Source: Betaproteobacteria bacterium (GTDB lineage: Bacteria > Pseudomonadota > Gammaproteobacteria > Burkholderiales > Burkholderiaceae_C). Taken from it: a stretch of DNA of 35,995 bases. Where the stretch lies: positions 1-35,995 of the forward strand of contig JANXLW010000428.1 in assembly GCA_025354965.1 (NCBI GenBank), in the 5' to 3' direction. Shown piece after piece: positions 26,562 through 32,632 of the stretch. Both the position numbers and the translations under genes were made by a program. A model generated the notes under the pieces. That model did not search any database. It was not told where the DNA came from and saw only the letters and a program-made list of their open reading frames with translations. Position 1 is the first letter of the stretch. Each line of letters opens with the position of its first letter.

Positions 26562-26589
26562 TTGTTAACAGTACTGATATTGGTATCAT
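26562..26589 (+). promoter_or_regulatory. Promoter with overlapping inverted repeat before phd
   Basis: TTGTTA and TATCAT are separated by 16 nt and resemble sigma-70 -35 and -10 elements. The perfect inverted repeat TGATA-TTGG-TATCA (26575-26588) covers the -10, a good position for autorepression by a Phd-type antitoxin. Both are assigned by eye. Confidence 0.45.
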
Positions 26590-26621
26590 TCACCATCTTT
26601 CCATGCTGTTAAGAGATTACC

Positions 26622-26897
26622 ATGATGAACCACAATACGATCACGATTGCTGAAATCAAGCGCCGTGGCATGGCTGCAATCGACGATGGCTTGCGCCGCG
26701 GTCCGGTGCACATCATCAGGCGAAACAAGATGGCCGCTGTTGTCCTCGCAGAGGAGGAGTATCAGCGTCTCACCAACCAAAAATTGGTAAATTCGTCTGG
26801 CGTAACTGCCATGCAATGGCTGCTTTCACAGCCGACGATGGGCAAGCGCAGCAAAGAGCAGATCGACGCCGCTCTTAAAGTAGAGCGTGCCTGGTGA
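26622..26897 (+). CDS. Phd/YefM-family antitoxin
   Basis: A 91-residue product of the Phd/YefM type, which binds DNA and neutralises a toxin. The N-terminus TITIAEIKRRGMAAIDDGLR followed by GPVHIIRRNKMAAVVLAEEEYQRL is the characteristic fold; the C-terminal half would bind the toxin. An inverted repeat overlaps its predicted promoter. The stop overlaps the GTG of the downstream PIN-domain toxin, the usual coupling in these modules, but that toxin is broken. The antitoxin itself looks intact. Confidence 0.85.
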   Translation: MMNHNTITIAEIKRRGMAAIDDGLRRGPVHIIRRNKMAAVVLAEEEYQRLTNQKLVNSSGVTAMQWLLSQPTMGKRSKEQIDAALKVERAW

Positions 26898-27284
26898 TTG
26901 CCTTCTTCGACTCAAGTGCGCAGTAATTTAGCGGCCGCTGCCAAAAAACACCCGGATATGCTCGCTGCTGTGTCCCGCCTGGCGTGGCTGCAGTGCCATG
27001 TTGGCCCCATGAAATCGAATGACAATGCCACCTTGGCTGCGTTCGACAAATTCTTTGCTCGCACTGACCTGGTATGGGTGGAGCTGAGTAAGGAAGTGGT
27101 CGAACTTGCAGCAGCGATTCGAGTCAAGCATGGGCTGAAGACGCCCGATGCGCTGCAAGCTGCAAGCTGTTTGCAACTGGGTGCTGATCACTTGTTTTCT
27201 GTCGACGTGCCAGCTTGCTGGTCACGCGACTTGAGTTACTTCTTGGTGTTGTACAGCGCCGCATTTTTCTTGGCGTCTTTATAG
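26894..27284 (+). pseudogene. Disrupted PIN-domain toxin
   Basis: The GTG at 26894 overlapping the antitoxin stop begins VIAFFDSSAQ, the expected first strand of a PIN ribonuclease with its first catalytic aspartate, but then hits TAA. The rest of the toxin continues in another frame from about 26925 (SNLAAAAKKHPDMLAAVSRL ... HGLKTPDALQAAS with the later acidic residues). The segment that normally joins these parts is missing, so an internal deletion with frameshift is inferred. Homology also stops near GADHLF, and the ORF then runs on into the 3' end of the opposing helix-hairpin-helix gene. It is therefore probably inactive, leaving an orphan antitoxin. Confidence 0.82.
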
Positions 27285-27658
27285 GTCTTGCCGGCCTCAA
27301 CCAGATCCTTGATCTGCATTGCCTGTTCGGTGCTTAGAACATTCTTGCTGACCAGCATACCTTTGCTGCCGTAGGGGCGGGCGGCAATGATCTTGTCGGC
27401 TTCAACGGCGCTGATGCCGGGCAATTTCATCAACTCTTCACGAGTGGCAGCGTTGAGGTTGACCAGCTTGATATTGGGGTCGGCCTTGTATTTGCTGGCG
27501 GATGCTTTGCCGACCGGCTTTGCGCTGGTTTTACTTGCCACCGCCTTGCTGGCGGCCGGCTGCGGCGCGTTGGCTTTGTTGTCTGCCGCAAGGCTTGAAT
27601 TGGCAGCGCTCAGCAAACCAGTGACAGACAAAGCAAGTGCAATAAATCGGGTCTTCAT
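27236..27658 (-). CDS. Secreted helix-hairpin-helix (ComEA-like) protein
   Basis: A 140-residue product with a signal peptide (MKTRFIALALSVTGLLSAAN...), an Ala/Lys/Ser-rich linker, and a C-terminal helix-hairpin-helix region: VNLNAATREELMKLPGI and VEADKIIAARPYGSKG, then VLSTEQAMQIKDLVEAG. This fits ComEA-like DNA-binding proteins, though this one has an N-terminal export signal and a long linker. The track starts 24 codons early; ATG 27658 follows GAAGGA. A strong terminator for the upstream decaheme gene ends about 12 nt before the start, so expression may depend on read-through. A role in electron transfer is not shown. Confidence 0.85.
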   Translation of the reverse strand: MKTRFIALALSVTGLLSAANSSLAADNKANAPQPAASKAVASKTSAKPVGKASASKYKADPNIKLVNLNAATREELMKLPGISAVEADKIIAARPYGSKGMLVSKNVLSTEQAMQIKDLVEAGKTYKDAKKNAALYNTKK

Positions 27659-27670
27659 AAATTCCTTCAA

Positions 27671-27712
27671 CTTTAAAAATAAATAACCCGGATATGTTGC
27701 CACATCCGGGTT
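27671..27712 (-). terminator. Rho-independent terminator of the decaheme lipoprotein gene
   Basis: AACCCGGAT and ATCCGGGTT form a perfect 9-bp stem, extended by two more pairs after a mismatch. On the - strand it is followed by ATTTATTTTTAAAG. It lies 66 nt after the decaheme gene stop and immediately before the ribosome binding site of the helix-hairpin-helix gene. Confidence 0.8.
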
Positions 27713-27777
27713 AGCTGTTGTCTGAGACAACCGGTTACGGCGTACCGCAACCGGTCAATCTCTGTCCCGATTGCACC

Positions 27778-30700
27778 CTAGTTGGAGTGCACCAACTTGA
27801 TGTCGGCTACCTTACCGGTGGCATGGCACACCATGCACCCTTCGCCTTGGGCCAGGGCTGTGCTGCGTGGCGCGTAAATCGAACCGCCTTCACGCTTCAT
27901 GTGGTCTTGCGCCAATTTGCTGTCGTGGCACGAAACGCAAGCCGTGGTGATGGGTGAATTCACCAAGCTGTTGCCGTCCGCCTGGATAGTTGCCCCAGGT
28001 AAGAGCGAGTAGAACGTGCCATCCGGTTTGCAGCCGTAGGTCGTTGCACTGCTGAAGTTCGCTCCAAAGCCGATGCCATATGCCGTAACGGCACCCGCAG
28101 TGGACGGAGTGACGTAGGGTGACAGACTGAAAGCAGACAGTGCGTCACCCACGGACGGTGAGGTCGCAGCGATACAACCATTGTTCCCCGAATTCACCTT
28201 TGTGTTAAGGGTTATGCTTTCTCCGCTGGCAGGGAATATGCCAGTCGCCACGGTCCTGTAGGGCCTGTTGGGCACTGCAGCGGCGTTAGCCGATGCCGCA
28301 AAGTCGTAAGTGCCAGGCAAATGGCAGGCTTCGCACTTGTTCACCACACCCGGATAACCGATCGACCAGAACCCATCCAGTGCGGAGACCGCATGCCAAG
28401 TGAACTTGTCAGTACGAACAGACGCAGCATGGATACCATGGACGAAGCTGGCAGCGTCAGCACTCCAGCCGGAACTGGTCCGGTTCGGGTTGTGGCACCA
28501 CGAGCAGGTGGTTCCATCATTGCGTTGGCCGGCATGGAAGGCTTCTGCGGTGAAGACACCCAGTTCCTGGTGGCAATTGTTGCAACGTGCGTCTTCCACA
28601 ATCGCGCGGCGTCCGGTATATCCGGTGGCAACTTTCTGCACATCTGGCGCAATAACGATCAGGCCACCCGTCTTGTTCGGCATGCTGGCGGTCAGACCCG
28701 AAGTCGCCGTTGCTGCCACCACCGGATAGGAGATCAGATTGGTCTGCGTCAGCGGCAGACTGCTGGTGACGTTGTAGCTGTAGCCCAAACCACCGGTCAG
28801 CATCACGGCAGTGTCCGGAATGGTCACGCCGGTCAGGGTTGCGGTGTAGTAGCCACTGCTGTCAGGGCCAGTCAGTGTGCCTGCGCTGGTGCCTGAAGCA
28901 GAACCGTTCCACAAACTTCTGAGGTAGCTGGAAGCCGAGGCATTGAAGTCTGCCGGGGCTGTAATGCCGTCCTGCGGTACCGAGAACACAAAGTACACGC
29001 TGGGGGCACCCATGAAGTTGGTCCAGATTTCCTGTGCTGCCAATTCTGCATTGGTCGCAACCGCACCGGCCTTGACAAAGGTGTTGAAAGCCGTTGCAGT
29101 GCCGTTCTGCAGCATCTGGAAGACCATCACGGGTTGCTTGCTGGCATTCCTGGACACGCTCTTGATGTTGTAGGTCACCTTGATGGCACCAGCCGGCAGG
29201 TTGGCGCTGTTCGAGGCAATCGAAGCAGCATTGGTGTTGGCGTTGGTACCACCCAAAAGGAGGGAGTTGGCAGCGTTAGGCGGTGTCACCGGGGTGTGAA
29301 CAAAAGCGACGCCGGCAGGTGCATGGCAGGTACCGCACAAAGTTGGATCTGCCGAAGCGGGACCGGTCAGAGCCCAACCGCCGTGTCCAGTGGTTGCGCC
29401 AGCTACCGTCTTGCCGGTGCCATCAGAGTACTTGATGCCGTCATGGCAAGCGCCGCAAGCCAGAATGCTGGGGACGTTCAACCAGTTGTCGCCTTGGGCC
29501 GTGGGGTTCGGGCCGCTGGCACTGTGGCACTTGGTACAGTTGCGCTGATCCTGCGGGTATTTCACTTCATTGAACAGGCCTTCACCGGCAGCGTTGAAGA
29601 AATAACCTTGTTTGACCAGTTCCGCGCCCATGTGGATCTTGTGGATCATGTTGGGGAAGTTGCCCAGCGCTCTGCCGTCAACCACGGCTGTGGTCGGACG
29701 GGTCGTTCCAGTCAGGGTCAGGCCATTATTGGTACTGGTGGCTTCCTGGCTGAAGGTGTATCTGATCTGATCCGTGTGGCAGGTCACGCAGTAGTTGGGA
29801 TCCTTGCGGCTGCCGTGCGCCAGGACCTTGCCCTGGTGACAGGCGCTGCAAGAGTCCAGCACGACGACATTGCGTTTGTCGGTGAGCGATCCGCCGTCCG
29901 GCCGGAAGTCATACCAGGCATTGCCGGTGTTGACCATGCTGACCGAAACCGGGGCACCCGAGGCAACTGGCAGAAAGCCTGTTGCGCTGGTGGTGTCAAT
30001 CAGGTTGGAGCCGGTGCCGGGGGCGGCGCCGCCGAGCTGAATGCCAACCCGGTGCGTCAAGGTTGCGTCGTAGGTGAGGTCACCCAGATCGGCTTTCTTG
30101 GACAGACCATCAGTCGTGTCGGGCAAGCTGGCCACAGTGGCTTTGGCTTGGGTGACATCGCGCTTAAAGGTGTATTGGTAACTGCCATCACCATTGTCAA
30201 CCAGCGTACCCTGGGCGTCGGAGGTTGGGTAGGTACCGCACCAGGTGGCGTTTACCGCTGGCACTGCGGGTACTGCGGGTGTCGCACCACTGGCAGGAAC
30301 AGCTGGAACTGCGGCAACGTTGTTGCATGCGGCGGTAGCGGCAACGGTGCCACTTGCTTGTGTAACATTGGCCGGAGCGGTCACCAGATAGCTGACCCAC
30401 TTGCTGGGTTGGTTGTTGGTGCCGGGTACCAGCTTGGCCAGGGTGAAGGCCAAATTGGTGAGGGCCGGCATGGTAGCTGAAGAACTTTGGGAACGGTTAC
30501 CAAGGCCTACGATGGGATTGCCCAAGGAGTCTTTGACTGTGAATTTGATAACTGGCGTGGTGGCAATCGTTGCGCCTGTAATCGCGACGGTTGGCGCCAG
30601 TGCTTTCCAGTTTGCAGCAGCCACGTCGGTAGAGGCTACCGTGTTGCTGGCAATTCGCACCACAGGTATGGCATTGGTGCCATCCAGACCGTTGTTGCCA

Positions 30701-30867
30701 GGGGCACCAGGAGCGCCAGCAACGCCTGGAGGGCCTGCCGGGCCAGGGGAGCCGGTACTACCGCCTCCGCAACCCGCCAGGGCAGCGACTGCGAGCAAGC
30801 TTGCCGCAGCCAGCTTGGTCCAGTGGGGGGACGGTCGATTCTTACTTGACTGATCGAAATATTTCAC
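27778..30867 (-). CDS. OmcA/MtrC-family decaheme outer-membrane lipoprotein cytochrome
   Basis: A 1029-residue lipoprotein with lipobox LAGC near residue 33, followed by eight Gly-X-Y collagen-like triplets and then beta-rich domains. Ten CXXCH sites fall in two groups of five: CSACH, CVTCH, CTKCH, CGACH, CGTCH, then CNNCH, CSWCH, CEACH, CVSCH, CMVCH, the arrangement of Shewanella OmcA/MtrC surface reductases. Cysteine pairs outside the heme motifs may form disulfides. The start is a GTG with TAAGGAG 7 nt upstream. An FNR-like box is about 90 nt upstream and a terminator follows. Its C-terminal heme segment resembles the partial cytochrome at the window end, so these are paralogues. The substrate cannot be told from sequence. 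Confidence 0.93.
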   Translation of the reverse strand: MKYFDQSSKNRPSPHWTKLAAASLLAVAALAGCGGGSTGSPGPAGPPGVAGAPGAPGNNGLDGTNAIPVVRIASNTVASTDVAAANWKALAPTVAITGATIATTPVIKFTVKDSLGNPIVGLGNRSQSSSATMPALTNLAFTLAKLVPGTNNQPSKWVSYLVTAPANVTQASGTVAATAACNNVAAVPAVPASGATPAVPAVPAVNATWCGTYPTSDAQGTLVDNGDGSYQYTFKRDVTQAKATVASLPDTTDGLSKKADLGDLTYDATLTHRVGIQLGGAAPGTGSNLIDTTSATGFLPVASGAPVSVSMVNTGNAWYDFRPDGGSLTDKRNVVVLDSCSACHQGKVLAHGSRKDPNYCVTCHTDQIRYTFSQEATSTNNGLTLTGTTRPTTAVVDGRALGNFPNMIHKIHMGAELVKQGYFFNAAGEGLFNEVKYPQDQRNCTKCHSASGPNPTAQGDNWLNVPSILACGACHDGIKYSDGTGKTVAGATTGHGGWALTGPASADPTLCGTCHAPAGVAFVHTPVTPPNAANSLLLGGTNANTNAASIASNSANLPAGAIKVTYNIKSVSRNASKQPVMVFQMLQNGTATAFNTFVKAGAVATNAELAAQEIWTNFMGAPSVYFVFSVPQDGITAPADFNASASSYLRSLWNGSASGTSAGTLTGPDSSGYYTATLTGVTIPDTAVMLTGGLGYSYNVTSSLPLTQTNLISYPVVAATATSGLTASMPNKTGGLIVIAPDVQKVATGYTGRRAIVEDARCNNCHQELGVFTAEAFHAGQRNDGTTCSWCHNPNRTSSGWSADAASFVHGIHAASVRTDKFTWHAVSALDGFWSIGYPGVVNKCEACHLPGTYDFAASANAAAVPNRPYRTVATGIFPASGESITLNTKVNSGNNGCIAATSPSVGDALSAFSLSPYVTPSTAGAVTAYGIGFGANFSSATTYGCKPDGTFYSLLPGATIQADGNSLVNSPITTACVSCHDSKLAQDHMKREGGSIYAPRSTALAQGEGCMVCHATGKVADIKLVHSN

Positions 30868-30950
30868 AGCAGACTCCTTAAGTCTTAATTTACATCACTT
30901 TACACACACTTTACAGCGACCGATTCTCTATGGCGGTGTCGGTATCTGGT

Positions 30951-30964
30951 TTGTCCTAGATCAA
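30951..30964 (-). promoter_or_regulatory. FNR/Anr-like box upstream of the decaheme lipoprotein gene
   Basis: On the - strand TTGAT-CTAG-GACAA matches 9 of 10 consensus positions. A TAGAGA hexamer lies about 30 nt downstream, near the expected -10 position for a class II FNR-activated promoter. It is centred about 90 nt upstream of the GTG start. Confidence 0.55.
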
Positions 30965-31082
30965 ACTTGGAGCACGTGGGGAAAGGTATTTTCTGGTCCG
31001 CGAGTCCGGGAGCTGGCGAATTAAATTCTAAGCAGAACGCTTCAAACTGCGATCCATGTGCGCCAGGCCAGGAGGCGCTATG

Positions 31083-31094
31083 TTTGATATCAAA
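31083..31094. promoter_or_regulatory. 12-bp palindrome upstream of hicA
   Basis: TTTGATATCAAA is a perfect palindrome ending 6 nt before the predicted -35 of hicA. It is a candidate operator for HicB. It resembles an FNR site without the 4-nt spacer, so FNR binding is unlikely. Confidence 0.4.
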
Positions 31095-31100
31095 TAGTGA

Positions 31101-31129
31101 TTGCAAATTCATCGTGTCCTTGCTACCAT
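31101..31129 (+). promoter_or_regulatory. Predicted hicAB promoter
   Basis: TTGCAA, a 17-nt spacer and TACCAT resemble -35 and -10 elements. Transcription would start close to base 31136, next to the hicA ATG at 31137, which would make the mRNA leaderless; no ribosome binding site is visible before hicA. Confidence 0.4.
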
Positions 31130-31136
31130 TGAACTC

Positions 31137-31391
31137 ATGAACAGCAAACATCGCAAGACATTGGCAGCGGTTTTTGCAAAGCCCACAGCGGTCTCGCTGG
31201 AATGGGCCCGAATTGAATCACTGTTGGTGGGTGTTGGATGCGCTGTGATTGAAGGCAACGGTTCGCGCGTGCGCTTTGTTCACGGCACATCAGTTGCCAG
31301 TTTCCACCGCCCGCACCCGACCAAGGAAGCCAAGGCGTACCAAGTAGAAGAAGCGCAAGCATTTTTAACATTGATAGGGGTAACACCATGA
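31137..31391 (+). CDS. hicA: HicA-family toxin
   Basis: An 84-residue HicA-type mRNA interferase with a dsRNA-binding-like fold. It shows RIESLLVGVGCAVIEGNGSR and the conserved histidine segment VASFHRPHP that holds the catalytic residue in the family. The track starts 12 codons early; the ATG at 31137 gives MNSKHRKTLAAVF. Its stop overlaps the hicB ATG by 4 nt, the standard arrangement of these modules. It lies in the gap between the two mtr-type gene groups. It looks intact. Confidence 0.87.
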   Translation: MNSKHRKTLAAVFAKPTAVSLEWARIESLLVGVGCAVIEGNGSRVRFVHGTSVASFHRPHPTKEAKAYQVEEAQAFLTLIGVTP

Positions 31392-31720
31392 ATACCATGA
31401 CCTACAAGGGCTACATCTCAAGAGTTGAGTTTGATGAGCGTGACAACATTCTTGTTGGCAAGTTGCTGGGCATCCGCGACAGTGTGAGTTTTCATGCCGA
31501 CAACGTGGCGGAGTTGCGTAGCGCCTTTGAACAAGCGGTTGATGACTACCTGGAAACATGTGCCAAGCTGTGCAAACCCGCTGAAAAGCCGGCATCAGGC
31601 AAAGTGATGTTGCGCGTGGCTCCCGAGATTCACAGGGCTGCCCTGATAGCAGCCCAGGCCAGCGGATTGAGTCTGAACAAATGGGCTGCCGACGCTCTGG
31701 CGCGGGCTGCCCACACATAG
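31388..31720 (+). CDS. hicB: HicB-family antitoxin
   Basis: A 110-residue antitoxin. The N-terminal part (YKGYISRVEFDERDNILVGK and DSVSFHADNVAELRSAFEQA) fits the degenerate RNase H-like fold that binds HicA. The C-terminal part (KVMLRVAPEIHRAALIAAQA then GLSLNKWAADALARA) fits a ribbon-helix-helix DNA-binding domain used for autoregulation. It overlaps hicA by 4 nt. A palindrome upstream of the hicA promoter is a candidate operator. A perfect hairpin lies shortly after its stop. Confidence 0.87.
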   Translation: MNTMTYKGYISRVEFDERDNILVGKLLGIRDSVSFHADNVAELRSAFEQAVDDYLETCAKLCKPAEKPASGKVMLRVAPEIHRAALIAAQASGLSLNKWAADALARAAHT

Positions 31721-31743
31721 GGTTTCGCCCAACAGGCATTTAC

Positions 31744-31760
31744 CTGCCGGGGTCCGGCAG
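31744..31760. terminator. Hairpin after hicB and next to the 41-bp repeat
   Basis: CTGCCGG-GGT-CCGGCAG is a perfect 7-bp stem with a 3-nt loop. It lies 23 nt after hicB and 2 nt beyond the - strand stop codon made by repeat copy 1. It may be a bidirectional terminator, perhaps originally that of the porin gene. No T-tract is evident. Confidence 0.5.
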
Positions 31761-31761
31761 A

Positions 31762-31802
31762 ACTACGGCAACTGGTAGCTGTAGGTCACCGCGATAACAC
31801 CG
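31762..31802 (-). repeat. 41-bp direct repeat, copy 1 (porin-derived end of hepT)
   Basis: ACTACGGCAACTGGTAGCTG... is identical over 41 bp to 32592-32632, 830 bp away and in the same orientation. On the - strand it encodes GVIAVTYSYQLP and a TAG stop. Here it forms the end of hepT. Confidence 0.97.
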
Positions 31803-32167
31803 TCGTTTTCTGTAGCCTTGATGCTGTCCAGAATTCGCTCCAAGTCTGGAAGATCGGTTCGTACAGTATCAAAAACGATGTTTGGGTTGGTCCTATGGTA
31901 TGTGTGCGTCAAACGAATCCGCATCGCATAGACGTCATCGAGGTGATGCCACGCATCGGGGTTGACGTGCTTCAACCCAGGTGCCGGTTTCATGATGTTG
32001 TTGGCAGCCTCGCCTATATCTATAAGACCTTTGATTACGGCGCGCTGTGACTTTCCATCATCGAGGAACTCGGGCTTCGTCAAGGTGCCAATGTCGGCGC
32101 GAATGTTCTTTATCGTTTCCCGGATGTCATTGAGCCAGTCCGGGATACGTCTTGCTTTACCGTTCAT
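31763..32167 (-). CDS. hepT: HepT toxin with porin-derived C-terminus
   Basis: A 134-residue HepT (DUF86) ribonuclease toxin of the HepT-MntA system. The catalytic motif RX4HXY is present as R83-IRLT-H88-T-Y90 in MRIRLTHTYHRTNPNIVFD. In characterised systems MntA inactivates HepT by adding AMP to this tyrosine. Normal family homology ends near LDSIKAT; the last 12 residues, GVIAVTYSYQLP, are identical to the C-terminus of the nearby MtrB/PioB porin and come from the 41-bp repeat. The ATG overlaps the mntA stop by 4 nt. The core looks intact, so activity is plausible despite the foreign tail. Confidence 0.9.
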   Translation of the reverse strand: MNGKARRIPDWLNDIRETIKNIRADIGTLTKPEFLDDGKSQRAVIKGLIDIGEAANNIMKPAPGLKHVNPDAWHHLDDVYAMRIRLTHTYHRTNPNIVFDTVRTDLPDLERILDSIKATENDGVIAVTYSYQLP

Positions 32168-32457
32168 ACCGACTGAGCCTCCATCACAACTTGGGCACGG
32201 AAGCGTTCATGCAAATCAAGAGGAGTCAAGACGTCAGTCTTGGTGCCAGTCAATGCCTGTATGGCAAGCTGGATTCTGGCGAGGCTGAGCAGTGTTGTCT
32301 TGCCGTCGATGGCATCTACAAGAAGGTCCAAGTCGCTGTCGTCTGTATCCTCGCCATGGACAATCGATCCAAACACACGAGGGTTGGCTGCATTATTTTT
32401 TTCAACAATGCGACGAATATCTTCACGATGTAGCTGGAGCGCTTCAGAGGGTTTCAT
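32164..32457 (-). CDS. mntA: MntA-family antitoxin nucleotidyltransferase
   Basis: A 97-residue minimal nucleotidyltransferase. It carries GSX10DXD as G30-S31 ... D42-L-D44 in GSIVHGEDTDDSDLD, the signature of MNT antitoxins that AMPylate HepT. It is translated before hepT with a 4-nt overlap. The 134 nt between it and the porin stop contain no clear terminator, so transcripts from the porin gene could also reach it. Full length for the family. Confidence 0.9.
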   Translation of the reverse strand: MKPSEALQLHREDIRRIVEKNNAANPRVFGSIVHGEDTDDSDLDLLVDAIDGKTTLLSLARIQLAIQALTGTKTDVLTPLDLHERFRAQVVMEAQSV

Positions 32458-32591
32458 AAATAGTGCCTGCTCCAGACAGTATCACCTTTCGTCAACAGTC
32501 AACCCAATATATCTGCAAAAGGCCATCTGTTGGCTTGATCATTTGCCTGAAAATTAGCTCAAGAAGTGGTAAACCGCGCGTGCCAGCACCG

Positions 32592-32632
32592 ACTACGGCA
32601 ACTGGTAGCTGTAGGTCACCGCGATAACACCG
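32592..32632 (-). repeat. 41-bp direct repeat, copy 2 (3' end of the porin gene)
   Basis: Identical to 31762-31802. It holds the last 12 codons and the TAG stop of the MtrB/PioB-type porin gene, the copy that fits its surrounding reading frame over its whole length. Confidence 0.97.

Larger units (their letters stand above)
26248..26621. other. 374-nt divergent intergenic region
   Basis: No gene is visible between the monoheme cytochrome (-) and phd (+). The region holds an FNR-like box (26403-26416) facing the cytochrome side and a promoter with an overlapping inverted repeat (26562-26589) facing phd. I see nothing else. Confidence 0.6.

Noticed and set aside
30240-30310. Ala/Val/Pro low-complexity stretch in the decaheme lipoprotein as a mobile repeat
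   Set aside because: It is a short degenerate codon repeat inside a loop between two cysteines and shows no copies elsewhere in the window.
29134-30480. 448-codon + strand ORF opposite the decaheme lipoprotein gene
   Set aside because: Its protein has no recognisable domain, and the - strand frame has ten CXXCH sites and a lipobox. It is a GC-driven antisense shadow.
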